A stretch of DNA of 64,000 bases from Anoplopoma fimbria (Eukaryota; Chordata; Actinopteri; Perciformes; Anoplopomatidae): assembly GCF_027596085.1 (NCBI RefSeq), contig NC_072470.1:2427532-2491531 (forward strand), read 5' to 3'. The first letter of the stretch is position 1. Each line of letters opens with the position of its first letter. Below the pieces are notes generated by a model. The model was not told where the DNA came from. It saw only the letters and a list, made by a program, of their open reading frames with translations, and did no database searches. Of this stretch, positions 49,697 to 62,042 are shown one piece after another. Both the position numbers and the translations under genes were made by a program.

Positions 49697-49750
<54 letters not shown>
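49697..49750. repeat. (AC)n microsatellite
   Basis: An uninterrupted AC run of about 27 units. Confidence 0.95.
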
Positions 49751-49753
<3 letters not shown>

Positions 49754-50198
49754 TTCAATAGAAGGGATTTGGGATGTGGTTACCTGATTGTTTGTGCGTA
49801 TTACTTGTGTTTAATGACGTTATTTAGTAGGAATTTCGGTTCCTTGCGGCCACAATTTTAAGCTCACTCCTGGACTGGTCAACCAATCCTGTATGTTTGA
49901 TGGTGTGTGTGTTCATTTCTTAACACACCAGCTGTTTTGCCCGGGGAAGCTGCTTGAAGGACGACAGAAGGGGGGCTGGAAGTGGGAGGCTGGTCGGCAG
50001 CAGTCTTTATTACATAATCTGGGATAGAGTGATGGGGGGGGGGTCTGCTGTAGCGCTGCCGTGTTGCTATGGACACACGCCGAGCAGAGGAGAGCCAGCT
50101 ACCAGTACAGCAGCTGATCCATCTCTGATATTATACAGAGAAAGTTAACGCTGCATTTGTGTTGCATTGATAATTATGAAGGATGGTGGGGCCACTCA

Positions 50199-50199
50199 A

Positions 50200-50278
<79 letters not shown>
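50199..50278. repeat. (GT)n microsatellite
   Basis: An uninterrupted GT run of about 40 units. Confidence 0.95.
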
Positions 50279-50279
<1 letters not shown>

Positions 50280-50579
50280 TGGAGGGGTCGGTGGCAGCGC
50301 AAGCAGACAGAAGGGAGGATTTATATGAAGTCGGAGTGGTGGTCGGGGGGGGGGGAGGGAGGGAGGGACACTGGGTCAACTGGAAGCCTGAGAGCAAGGC
50401 TGTTTTTTCTCCGGTGCTGAAAAGTGGCCATTTTTGGAGCGTTCTTGAAAAAGCACTATCATAACACTATTTTTAAAATGATAAAATGGTAAACAGAGAA
50501 GGGTCGGGGTAGTTGAGGACACTGGATGTTAAGTCACTAAATCCTAAAATAAGTCCCTGTATTTTACATAATTGACTAT

Positions 50580-50742
50580 TAAAAGGGACAGTTCACCCCA
50601 AAATCAAAAACACATATTTATCCTCTAACGTGTAGTGCTATTGGTCAATCTAGATTGTTTTGGTTGGAGTTGCAAAGTTTTGGAGATACTGGCCATAATT
50701 GGATTATATGGCAATATGCGTTTGTGGTGAACTGTCCCTTTA
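50580..50742. mobile_element. MITE with 16-bp inverted repeats, about 165 bp
   Basis: The left end AAAGGGACAGTTCACC (50582-50597) is the exact reverse complement of the right end GGTGAACTGTCCCTTT (50726-50741). TTAA occurs at both junctions in slightly different register, which would fit a piggyBac-like target, but this is not settled. The inside includes TATTTATCCTCTAACGTGTA and GTGCTATTGGTCAATCTAG, shared with the decayed copy at 30101-30247. There is no coding capacity. Confidence 0.8.
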
Positions 50743-51120
50743 AAACATCCCCTATTTAAACAGAGAAGATATTACCGTTTTTGCTGATGCTTTTATCTTT
50801 ATACAGCCAATTTAGACAGATTTATTTTGGTTCTAGCTTGGTTTGTGCTCAATTGCCATGAAATGCAGACGTGGACGGTCTAAAGCGGCACAAAATGCCC
50901 ACACCTTGCATCACATATTAGTCAGCCGCTGACCGCAGAGTAGCCGCCAGCCCTCGCTGATCTACCACTGACCGTCTAATCTCGCCTGCAGGGGCTGTAA
51001 TCTCATCTGGAGCCGTTGCTGGCTAAATGTGGGCAACGCTGGCCACGCAGTTATCTAGCAGCTAGCGCTTCTGTCTGGAACATCCCGGCCTACTTTAGCC
51101 CCCCCACCTCCCCGTGCCAT

Positions 51121-51435
<315 letters not shown>

Positions 51436-53524
51436 GGATGCAGCATCAGGTTTAATGATGTTGGCCAAAATTCCAGCAGTGGAAAAAGTGGAGCCTCTAT
51501 GCAAATGTTTAAGTAGCAGTGTGGGTGAGCAACATCAATAAAAAAAATAAAAAAAAAACAGAAAAAGAAGGCCTCCAAGATCATGTCGTCCAAATCACAG
51601 CCCCGTCTACTGAGCGTGCTCAGAGCGAGTTAGGGATGCATGGCTGTGCAGGCTAGACCCCTTTCGCTTCCCTTAACATCGCAACGCAAACACATGAAAC
51701 AGGAAGTGTAAATAACGTGGGTATATACGCAACATGCTCCGGGTGTATTTGGATCCACAACACCTCCCTAGCGATGACATCACTCATGCTACTACCGAGT
51801 GAATAAGTGCGAGCGGGATTTGAGCCGACGGACATGAATGCCTCTTAATCTGGCCGATGAATTACACACACGATGGCTGATGGTCGTGCTCTCGGCAGCC
51901 TGGGGGGGGGCGCGGCAGATGGCGGGCCGTCATTAGCGACGGGGATGGTGAGTAGCTAGGGGTGTGTGTGTGTGTGTGCGTGCGTGTGAGAAAGAGACAG
52001 TGGTACGGATGTGCTGATGTGGTCAAGGGAAGGGAAATGAGGGTGTTTACATGTGTGTGAAGACAGGGCAGACTGGCAGGTGTTTAACCCCCTCGTTCGC
52101 CCCCACACCTCCATCTGCACACACACTCTCACATACTGGCCCTCTGGAGAGTGGCCATCTGCCACAAGCACTCAGGAGGGTCTTGCAGAGTCCCAGCAGG
52201 GCTCCTCCGGACCTGGAGCCCCCTAATCATCTCACCCCCTACCTTCTACCTAGTGTGATGCCTGATGATGACTACGAACACTGCCAGTAAAAGGCAATGA
52301 AATCAGCAAGACGAACTGTGTTAAAGAATCATTGCGCCGCGCCGCAATCGGGCCTCTCGAGGCGTCACAGAGGGAGCAGAGGGAGGTTATCGCCAGGCCA
52401 GATAAAAGTATTAGTCAGACGAGGAGGCGGAAACGGAGACGGCTGACTTGGCTAATCTGGGTCTGGTACAGAACATCCGCCCGGCTGAGCTGTGGCTAGC
52501 CGGGGCCCACGACAAGAGACGGAGAGCAGAGGTAAGCGCATAACCTTTCGGGTCACATGGGCTGGCCCGCCGACAGGACGGGAGGTAAACAAACGCCTTG
52601 ACCCGTGTGCCAGGCGTTAGGACATCTAAGCCGCCTCTAGGCGGAGCGCCGGGAGAACGGATCCAGCTGTCAAAAGCTTATGACTCCAGGGTTTTGTTGA
52701 CGAGGAAGGAGGGCGGTCACGTTTCTCGCCAAAAGGGGGCTGTCACGAGGGTCTGAGGTAGGGGGCAAAATTCCAAGGGGCACTTGGTGCTGATTGTGCT
52801 TTAATCTTCCTGCACTGGCATTCCACCACCGTAGAGTGAATAAAATATGGATTTAGTGTACGTGACGTCACCCATAGCAGCGGTTGTGAAGCTCAAGTGG
52901 TCGGCTCCAGGGGGTCTATGGGGCTAGACTCGGGTTTGGAGACATCCTGAAGTCGGCTTCATTTGCTGCTTGTCCACCACAAACGGCAAAACAGCCAAAC
53001 TCCATTTGACTGACTGGCTGGAATGAAAACCTGCAGACTTTTGGATCAGGATGGCACATGGTCCATGGGGCCCCCCCCCCGAGTGTGCCGGCCTGATAAA
53101 CACGAAACCAAAGCCCTCCCCCAGTGGGGCCCGGCACCAAAAACCCCCGGTGGCGTACTTTGACCTCCCTCACCCTGCTTTGCCCCATAGAGCAGTAGGA
53201 CTGAGCGTTCAGTAAACAAGTCATCGGGGGCCCGCCCGTCCCACGCGTTCTCCCAGAATGCACCACGGTCCAAGGGGGCCTCACTGGCGAGTTTGTTTGT
53301 CGCCTCAAAAGCCCCCCCCCCACCTCTTTCTACTGAGCATACAAGACTGTGCTCCGTCTCCCCCCCCCCCCCCCCCCTCTCTCTGCTCGTCTTACTTCTG
53401 CTAAGTGAACAGCCTAATGAGGCAGAAGTGCAGCAGCGTGCACGTGCCATGCCGCCCCATTATGCACGCATTCGTTCACCCTTCTCCCACAAACAGTCAG
53501 GCACTGGAAAACAAAACAGGCCTC

Positions 53525-53528
53525 ACTC

Positions 53529-53560
<32 letters not shown>
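53525..53560. repeat. (CT)n microsatellite
   Basis: A run of CT dinucleotides, CTCTCACTCTCTCTCT and onward, within the irs2 intron. Confidence 0.9.
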
Positions 53561-53562
<2 letters not shown>

Positions 53563-55314
53563 CATCTCTGCCAAGTGTTTTCATGGATGCACACTACCCC
53601 CACTGAAAAAAAAAGGTCCCCGGGAGTAAAACACACCCGACTGCTCTGCAGGCGTACGTGCAACAGTACACATGTATGTGCTTGACTGTTTTTTCCTCTC
53701 CCTCCTCAAGTACATTCAAGCTTTATCAGCGCCATAAAAAAATATTTGTACTCTCTCAAAACACGAGCAGAGAGCACGTGCGAACCAAGGCAGCTCAGAT
53801 AAAAACAAACAAACACGGGAGCTCACGTTGTTGAGTCATTTTAGCTGAAAAACATTTGACTAGAGTCATGTCACTGTCAAGGATGCCACACATTTAAAGT
53901 GTGCAAAAATGAAAATAATTGATTTTCCATACCGTGAGGGGGCTGAACATGACATGAACATTTTTTTCTGTGCTGTGTTCAAAATAAAACACTATATAAC
54001 GTCTCTCTCTCCCAGTACACAGGGGGGAGGGCCAGGTGGTGAAATAAAAGCCACTTTCTATTCAAACGGCCCGGAGCCGGGACAAAAACAGGCCCCTCTC
54101 GCAGCCACTTTTCAAAACCGGCTCGGCCAGGAATGTGGACCGTGACATCCAGTTACCTGATGGCCGCATAGCAACCCGCCCACTTTGTTGTTTTGCTCTC
54201 GCCGCCTACAAGGACACAAACACATATCCACTTGTGCCGGGGCCTCACATGTCAGTGTACAAACCCCCACCCCCCCTTCTATGTGCTTGCAAACCCATGT
54301 GAGCTGACGACAAGGGGGAAAACTCAAAACTTGGCTTTAATGTCAACATTATGCTTTCCCTCCTTGTTTACACCGTCTGCTATCCCACGCCACAGCTTTA
54401 TTTGGATCACTGGGATATTCTGGGACGCGGTTATTGATAATGGGATGCTGGGAATAAGAGGTCTGTAGGGGTCACATTAATGTGCAACACATCCTAAAGC
54501 CTACCCAACTGAAAAACAACAGCCGGAAATGCCTGCGGCTCAGTGTGACATAAGGAGGCCTCAACACTACTTGTGATCTAACTTATTTTTAATGAATCTG
54601 TAGTCTCTCATTCTTGTTTTTTTGGGCAAACAACTTTCATTCATAATAAGCGTTGGTGGAATTCCAATATCTACTTGTGTTTTTTTTTAGTATCTGCAGC
54701 CCACACTAGCAGCAGCAGTGAGCGAGGCATCCTGCTCAGCCGCGGTGCTTGTTTACTTCAGAGCTCTCAGCTTGGTCACGTTTCAGAGCAGCCTTGTGCT
54801 GCGTTTGAATGCTGTGAGGAAATATTGGAAGTGCCAAATATGAATGAGCCCAAAAACTTTGAAAGTCATTGATTGCAAATAAAAACAGAAGTCACTCTTC
54901 ATTCGACACCACCACCCCATGGCACTCTGTTGTTTAATTTCAAATGTCGGCAAAAAAAGTGTTACGTGTGCTACAAAATATGAAAGCACTCTGAAGTTGG
55001 AGCTTAGGAGCAGCACGCGAAGGCTGCATCAGCACCACCTACATATGTACTTTGAAATCCCCAGAGCCAGTTTGAATTTCTGGAGGAAGTACAAGTTTGC
55101 CTTCATCGTTGTTTTTCTTCTCTTACATTTGGCTGCTCTCTTTTCTCTCTGTAAAACCAAACTGCTTTTTTCATTTGTTTCAAAGAAAAAGAGCAACAAA
55201 TTCACAACCCTTACAACACTGTCTTCCCCCCAAACAATAACAGCTGCTGGACTTTAAGCTGAAAGTTTGGATACATTATTTAGCAGTAACACATCTGACG
55301 GCCTCCTCACTCAC

Positions 55315-55814
55315 CTTTGGCAGTGGTTGCAGCCTCCTTGAATCCTAAACAGACATATGGTGAGCTGTGTAATCCATTGATGCCCCCTTTGCAGCTGCTT
55401 GTGGGTTTGAAGCCGGCCAGGTCTTCGCATTTCTCCACGTCCCTGTTGTCCAGCAGGTTCAAGGCAATGTAGTTCAGCCCGTTCGGGTAGGCGGCCGAGC
55501 TCTGGCGGTTCACAGGGCTGCCGTACTCCTCGTCCGAGCCCTCGCTGCTCCGGGACGAGATGTTCTCCACAGAGCTGTGCCTCTTCATCGCGTCGCCGCG
55601 AGCGAAGGAGGGGAAGACCGGCGTCACGGTGGCGGTGGAGGAGAAGGTCTCGGAGCTGTGGCGACGACGTCCTTGCGGGTTGGCCCGGATCACCTTGGCG
55701 GAACAGTCGGGGTCCACTGTGGGGGAGGAGGTGGCCCCAAGCAGGAAGACCCCAATGCTTTCTGGGACCCCCTGGTCTTCCAGGGAGAGCCTGCTTTCCC
55801 TGCTGCTCTGGCAG
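55315..55814 (-). CDS. irs2: Insulin receptor substrate 2, second coding exon (C-terminal tail)
   Basis: This exon encodes residues 897 (last base) to 1063. The acceptor is TTTGTTCCCTAG|CTGCCAG and the donor GCCAAAG|GTGAGT. IRS2-specific tail blocks are plain: SRESRLSLEDQG, AKVIRANPQGRRRHSSETFS, TATVTPVFPSFA, KRHSSVENIS, and two tyrosines in NYIALN (Y1012) and SPYVCL (Y1050). These correspond to the C-terminal SHP2-binding sites of IRS proteins. The order matches mammalian IRS2 with shorter linkers. Confidence 0.93.
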
Positions 55815-56078
55815 CTAGGGAACAAAGTTCAAAATATGACATGGTTAGTCAGCAAATACATTTCACCTTCATGCTAGCAAAATAAAACTTCTAACTAAAT
55901 AATACCAAATTCCTAAAATATTCAGGATATTTTGGCTACTTCATGTTTAGTCACATTTGTTTTTCACAATTCCCATGCCATCTGCCTCTTTATTAAGAGG
56001 AAATCAACGGAGGATATTTGTTCATTCTTGAATCAGTGTTGACATTCATTCATCCCCTCCCAGCACAGTTACACATAC
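55815..56078 (-). other. irs2: 264-bp intron within the irs2 coding region
   Basis: The donor is ACAGCAAG|GTATGTGT (GT at 56078-56077) and the acceptor TTCCCTAG (AG at 55816-55815); it is a phase-2 intron. Reading through adds only YV and a stop. The joined codon is AG|C (Ser897). As I know the mammalian gene, this position is uninterrupted there. Confidence 0.85.
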
Positions 56079-58768
56079 CTTGCTGTGTTCTGAGGAACAA
56101 GCTGTGGGGGCGAGCTGGTCATCCCAAATGTCATCTCAGTGTAGTCATTTTTCACCTCATCACCGAGGCCCTGACACCCTTTCTCACCATCCTGATGGTA
56201 CACTCCATCTTCCTCTGAGCACATGGATAACTCTGGGAGTGTATCCAAGCGTTCAGCGGGAGTGTGAGCCTCTTTGCGTGAGTGTGAGCCCAGTTCCAGG
56301 TTCATGTAGTCTGACAGAGAGGACCTCCCCGGGCCCCCACCGCTGGAGCCCGGCGATGAGGACTGGCTCTCTGTGGAGACAACAGAGGGCGGGGAGAATC
56401 TGGCGCCGCTGAAGTCAATGTTAATGTATTCTCCAGGGCTCCGGGGCTCTCCGGGGAGGGGGTGCTCGTTCATGCTGGGCAGGGTCCTCAGGGTGTCCAG
56501 GGATAGCCGGTTAGGCCTGCCGAGCCTCCCCCTGTAGGGCAGGTTCTCCACCCGACCGTGTCTGACTGGGGAGGGTACCGAGGGGCTCAGCGGTGAGGTC
56601 TGTGCTGAACTGGGCTGCATCACTGAATAATAGTCCGACTCCCCCGCCCTCTGCCTCAAACTCTGAGGGCTCATCAACACGTACTGGCTGCTCTCCTCAT
56701 TCTTGGAGGACTGAAGTTTAGCAGGGAGCGTGAGGGAGCCGGCCTGGTACGCTGACCTCACTGACGCCGAATCACCCGCTAGCAGGCCCAAGTAGTAGTC
56801 AGGGGGTGTCTGGAGTGGATGGGGGTTTCCAGGCGACATGTTCATGTATTCACCGTGCCTGTCTGGGCTCTCCATGGAGGACTTGGAGCCACACCACATT
56901 CTCATGTAGCCGTTGTCCTCCAGAGAGCTGCTGCAGGGGGAGTTGGTCTTGTAGCCACCGCTGGCAGCCGCCTGAGGATGCACCCTAGGGTTCACAATCT
57001 GCTTCGGTGCTGAAACACACATGGGGCTCATGGGCATGTAGTTGTCTACCTTGCCCGACTGGGCTGCCACACCTGGCGTCATTGGCATGTAGCCATCATC
57101 AGCAAGGTTACTGCTGGAGCTCCTGGACGAACCGATTTCAATGTCTCCATAATCCTCTGGGTAACACACTTTGGGCGAGGCGGAGTGAGAGTTCTGTCCG
57201 TGGGCCATCCTCATGAGCGTGTAGTCATCCAGGGAGGCGGAGGACAGCGGTGCCACCACCCTCTGTTGACGTGGAGTGGTGAGGGAGTGCGTCCGCTTCC
57301 TGTAAGCCTTGTCTTGCGCCAAGCTGTCGCCGCCAGCCCCTGAGCTGCTGCCATTCGCCCCCTCCATTATCATGTAGCCACAAGGGTCGCTGATGTCACG
57401 GGAAGGGGGCGTGCTGGACAGAGAGTCGGGGGTGTCGCTGCGGGTCAGGGGGATGAATCGGAGTTCACAAGGGCTGGAGCTGTAATCGTCACACAGCATG
57501 AAGCCAGTGTCACTGAGGGAGCCGGAGATTGAGGCGTTGCAGCTGAAAGGCCGCCTGGCTTTGTCAGGAGTGCAGATTCTGGCCCCCCCTCTGGGAGACA
57601 TGCTGATGGGGCTGGAGGTGCCCGGCGGGGAGTTTGACACCGGCATGGACCGGCTATGATGCAGGCTGGAGGAGGAATCTAGCATCCTGCAGGTGCGCCC
57701 ACTGCTGAGGGTGTGGGACCTGATGAGGTGATTCCCAGAGTTTGGACTGGTGGGACTCCCGTTGACAGATATTGACATGGACACGGGCCGGGTCACGCTC
57801 CCGTCCCCCTCGCTGGCTGTTCTAATCCGACAGGACGTGAACTTTCTCCCCGGCGACGTAGCTGCCATGCTATCTGTTCTGGATCTCCTCACCAGGCCCG
57901 TCTGGCTGGGGGGGAGGTTATTGAGGTTGCGCCGCGTGGGCACAGAGATGGGGTTGGTGCTGGAGGACTGGCTCTTGCTACGCGGCCTGAACTCAGACAG
58001 CTCCTTCATGGCCTTCATGGCCTCGAGGATGGTCTCGTGGATGTTTTGTGCCACCACCAAGTCCTCCGCCTGCATCCAGAACTCCCCGGGCCCGGTCACT
58101 GCCGAGCGGCCCACCTCTATGAAGAAGAAGCTGTCAGAGTGGCCGCACCGCCTGATGTTCATGAGCTGTAAACTGACAGCGGCTGTTTCAGAGTTCAGTT
58201 TGACAAAGCTGATGGTCCTGCTGGACAAACACAGCCTGTACACTCCAGTGAGGTTCTTGATCTGACCCAGGCCTTTGGATTTCAAGTTGACCTGCCACAC
58301 CTCCTTATAAGCAGCTGTTGCAGGGGTAATGAGTCCATAGCTGGCTTCCTCAAAGCCCACTAAAGAGGAGGTGGAAGCTGGGCTGTCGTACACTTTCCCC
58401 TCGGCTATGAGATCTGTCAGCACCGTGTACCAGTCCTCCTGCTCCTGCTCGCTGTCCGCAGCCACTGCGAAGTACTCGTCCTTGGTGTAGAGGGCGATGA
58501 GGTGCTTGTGCTTTGCGTCGGCTCGCTTGTTTACGCACAGACATGAGTCCAAAGTTATGACACGTTTGGCGACAGACTTGTTCCTCCATTTCTTCTCACT
58601 CTCATAGTACTCCAGCCGCGCAGGGCAGCTCTCTGTCGGCTCTCGGAGGACGAAGAACCGCCGGTGCCCATGTTTCTGCTTCCTCAGGTACCCACACTTC
58701 TTCACCCCTATCGTCCCATTTGGAGACAGGTGAGGAGGAGGATGAGGAGGATGAGGAGGACTTGCCAT
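56079..58768 (-). CDS. irs2: Insulin receptor substrate 2, first coding exon (PH, PTB and YxxM region)
   Basis: IRS2 is the cytoplasmic docking protein that links insulin and IGF1 receptors to PI3-kinase and GRB2. The start ATG at 58768 (AGAAATGGCA, good context) gives MASPPHPPHP, matching the mammalian MASPP start. The PH domain lies at about 20-125 (VKKCGYLRKQKHGHRRFFVL, EYYESEKKW, DEYFAVAADSEQEQEDWY). The PTB domain is at about 150-260 (EVWQVNLKSKGLG, NLTGVYRLCLS, MNIRRCGHSDSFFFIEVGRS). Next come SQTGLVRRSRTDS and IRTASEGDG, then the tyrosine motifs Y465 MIM, Y516 TLM, Y560 MPM, Y577 MPM, Y621 MRM, Y641 MNM and Y696 VLM (PI3-kinase p85 sites), Y781 INI, Y821 MNL and Y876 TEM. The exon ends in phase 2 after residue 896; with the other exons the protein is 1064 residues, shorter than human (1338) mainly through shorter low-complexity linkers. 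Whether it is the a or b teleost paralogue is not decided. Confidence 0.97.
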
Positions 58769-58794
58769 TTCTTCTTTTTTATTCTCCCCTTACC

Positions 58795-59043
58795 TCAACT
58801 TCCAAATACCCAAGAGGCGCGTTTCTTTGATTTTACGCACAGCCAAATCACTCCAAAGAGATGGCGCTTGGATGAAATGGATGATCTAATCCATTGCAGA
58901 CACTTCTCCTGCGTCCGACCAGACCAGGGAGACTGATCTGATCCTGGAGAATAACAACATGTGACGCTGCTGCTGCTAAAAACAGAATAAAACACTGGAG
59001 TCATAGGGAGGAGGAGCATGCTGCAGGGGCCGTGCCTCTCCAT
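58795..59043 (-). other. Upstream open reading frame in the irs2 5' region (82 codons)
   Basis: On the minus strand an ATG at 59043 (G at -3 and G at +4, so a strong context) opens 82 codons starting MERHGPCSML and stops at 58795, 26 nt before the irs2 ATG and in another frame. It acts as a uORF only if transcription starts upstream of 59043, which cannot be told from sequence. The peptide has no recognised domain. Confidence 0.45.
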
Positions 59044-59085
59044 TACGCACAGCCCACGCACCCCATTGGCTGCTGGGATGAGTCA
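58958..59085 (-). promoter_or_regulatory. Candidate irs2 promoter motifs: M-box, CCAAT, AP-1
   Basis: Within 320 bp upstream of the start codon are CATGTGA (58958-58964, plus strand; MITF/TFE3 M-box), an inverted CCAAT box (CCATTGG at 59063-59069) and TGAGTCA (59079-59085, AP-1). TTTTATTCTGTTTTTAGC on the minus strand near 58996-58976 has FOXO-like TGTTTT cores. In mammals TFE3 and FOXO proteins are known activators of IRS2, so the M-box is the most interesting. Motif matches only. Confidence 0.4.
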
Positions 59086-59223
59086 AGGCATGCATAATAA
59101 TAAAGAAAAAAAAAAGAAAAAGTCACAAGCCAGTTGAATAACAGCAATTCCTGCAAACTGTAAGAAAAGCAAATCGTTTTATGTTTCTTATTTCAGCAGC
59201 AGAGTGATTATATTCCTTTATTT

Positions 59224-60866
59224 TGTTGTATAGTATGTGTATTTATTGTGTAGTTGTATAGTATGTGTATTTATTGTCTGTGTAGTTGTATAGTATGTGT
59301 ATTTATTGTCTGTGTCTGTGTAGTAGTATAGTATGTGTATTTATTGTCTGTGTAGTTGTATAGTATGTGTATTTATTGTCTGTGTAGTTGTATAGTATGT
59401 GTATTTATTGTCTGTGTAGTTGTATAGTATGTGTATTTATTGTCTGTAGTTGTATAGTATGTGTATTTATTGTCTGTGTAGTTGTATAGTATGTGTATTT
59501 ATTGTCTGTAGTTGTATAGTATGTGTATTTATTGTCTGTGTAGTTGTATAGTATGTGTATTTATTGTCTGTGTAGTTGTATAGTATGTGTATTTATTGTC
59601 TGTGTAGTTGTATAGTATGTGTATTTATTGTCTGTGTAGTTGTATAGTATGTGTATTTATTGTCTGTGTAGTTGTATAGTATGTGTATTTATTGTCTGTG
59701 TAGTTGTATAGTATGTGTATTTATTGTCTGTGTAGTTGTATAGTATGTGTATTTATTGTCTGTGTAGTTGTATAGTATGTGTATTTATTGTCTGTGTAGT
59801 TGTATAGTATGTGTATTTATTGTCTGTGTAGTTGTATAGTATGTGTATTTATTGTCTGTGTAGTTGTATAGTATGTGTATTTATTGTCTGTGTAGTTGTA
59901 TAGTATGTGTATTTATTGTCTGTGTAGTTGTATAGTATGTGTATTTATTGTCTGTGTAGTTGTATAGTATGTGTATTTATTGTCTGTGTCTGTAGTTGTA
60001 TAGTATGTGTATTTATTGTCTGTGTAGTTGTATAGTATGTGTATTTATTGTCTGTGTAGTTGTATAGTATGTGTATTTATTGTCTGTGTAGTTGTATAGT
60101 ATGTGTATTTATTGTCTGTATTTGTGTAGTTGTATAGTATGTGTATTTATTGTCTGTGTAGTTGTATAGTATGTGTATTTATTGTCTGTGTAGTTGTATA
60201 GTAGTTGTATAGTATGTGTATTTATTGTCTGTGTAGTTGTATAGTATGTGTATTTATTGTCTGTGTAGTTGTATAGTATGTGTATTTATTGTCTGTATTT
60301 ATTGTCTGTGTAGTTGTATAGTATGTGTATTTATTGTCTGTGTAGTTGTTGTATAGTATGTGTATTTATTGTCTGTGTAGTTGTATAGTATGTGTATTTA
60401 TTGTCTGTGTAGTTGTATAGTATGTGTATTTATTGTCTGTGTAGTTGTATAGTATGTGTATTTATTGTCTGTGTAGTTGTATAGTATGTGTATTTATTGT
60501 CTGTGTAGTTGTATAGTATGTGTATTTATTGTCTGTGTAGTTGTATAGTATGTGTATTTATTGTCTGTGTAGTTGTATAGTATGTGTATTTATTGTCTGT
60601 GTAGTTGTATAGTATGTGTATTTATTGTCTGTGTAGTTGTATAGTATGTGTATTTATTGTCTGTGTAGTTGTATAGTATGTGTATTTATTGTCTGTGTAG
60701 TTGTATAGTATGTGTATTTATTGTCTGTGTAGTTGTATAGTATGTGTATTTATTGTCTGTGTAGTTGTATAGTATGTGTATTTATTGTCTGTGTAGTTGT
60801 ATAGTATGTGTATTTATTGTCTGTGTAGTTGTATAGTATGTGTATTTATTGTCTGTGTCTGTGTAG
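59224..60866. repeat. 32-bp minisatellite, about 50 units, 0.46-2.1 kb upstream of irs2
   Basis: The unit is TGTGTAGTTGTATAGTATGT followed by GTATTTATTGTC. Most units are identical; a few lack GTGT or carry an extra TCTG, TATTTGTG or GTTGTATAGTA, showing unequal slippage. On the irs2-sense strand each unit contains AATAAA. The array ends at a non-LTR tail. The high identity says it is young or homogenised and probably variable in length between individuals. Confidence 0.95.
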
Positions 60867-60940
60867 TTGAGCTGCTGCAACACTTGAATTTCCCCCATGG
60901 GGATCAATAAAGGAATATAAAAATAATAATAATAATACCT
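60867..60940 (+). repeat. Non-LTR retrotransposon tail with (AAT)n
   Basis: It reads GAATTTCCCCCATGGGGATC then AATAAAGGAATATAAAAATA and (ATA)n. The CCCCCATGGGG hairpin before AATAAAG is the typical 3' end of teleost L2-type LINEs and the SINEs that use them. It directly abuts the minisatellite. Confidence 0.65.
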
Positions 60941-62025
60941 CCTCATTGTTATGTGTGATTGACAAGCCAGTTTGGATTGATGAGGATTTGAAAGGTGTAA
61001 CATAATGCTGCTGAGGCAGTGAGAGTGTAAACAGCCCTGATGTCCCACTTGTTATGTAAGGAGGCCTATATTTAAACCTGTGGGTATTCCTCTCCAACTG
61101 GATCTTAATGTTCCCATTTCAACTCCCATCTATTCTCCCATCAACACACTACAGCAGTGTCCATATTTGGTAGTAGTTATTGAGTTTATTTGAAAGAATT
61201 TAGCTTTTACAATGTACAAAAAAAACAGCTGAAGTAGGGAGGGGGGGGGTTTCTCTGTGGTTGTGATATTCTTTCACTTTGCTGCACATTCACAAAATGT
61301 TCTTGCTGAATGAAAGACAGCCATCTCACAGAGGGGGAATGACTAAAGCGAATGCGTCAGAGGGCCCCTGTGTCATAACACGCTGCAGAAATGCTGCCAT
61401 CATCTGGCTGCTCGTCTTCCCCACACATGATTCCAACAACAACAACAAGAAAAACTTTTTTTCTCCTCTGCGTGGACAAAACAGGAGGCACCAAAGGTCG
61501 TGCCCAATAACAAGCGCCCGGGGGGGGGCGACTGCATCAGGCCGTGAAGGGCCTCGCAGACATCTGTTCGTCAGATCATCTTGGCAATTATGCCAGTAAT
61601 TTTCACTGTGATCTTCAGGATCATTGGTCAAGTCCCCCCTTCCCACCCCCCCTTCCCAAACCTTAAAACACACATATAATCTCCCCCAACAATCAGATTA
61701 CACCTCTCTCAGTGAGGTGTCAGTGTGAATTAAATGCAATGGATGATTTGTGGGATCTGCCCCCTTTAAACACACACATAGATACTCCAGATTAAGGGTA
61801 ATCCCCACCTTCTCTAATCACTATTGTGCTCTTTATTGATATTGTTGATGATCTGCTATGTGTTACTAAATCCTGGTGGAGGTGTTGATGTTTTTTGCCC
61901 ATATCTCAGATTAAAGGTGACGGCTAATGCTGGAAAAAAACACATGCCAGGGCCCGGTTGATCCCTGATGAAGGAAGGACTTGTGCGAAAACAGAAAAAC
62001 AGGCAACGGCCAAATGTCAGCGGGA
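60941..62025. other. Intergenic stretch upstream of irs2
   Basis: No coding exon. It contains several C- and G-runs but no recognised gene or RNA. Confidence 0.45.
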
Positions 62026-62026
62026 T

Positions 62027-62042
62027 CACACACACACACACA

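Noticed and set aside
52916..53450. Overlapping 134-135-codon minus-strand frames in the irs2 intron
   Set aside because: They run through C- and G-runs in two frames at once, have low complexity and resemble no known protein.
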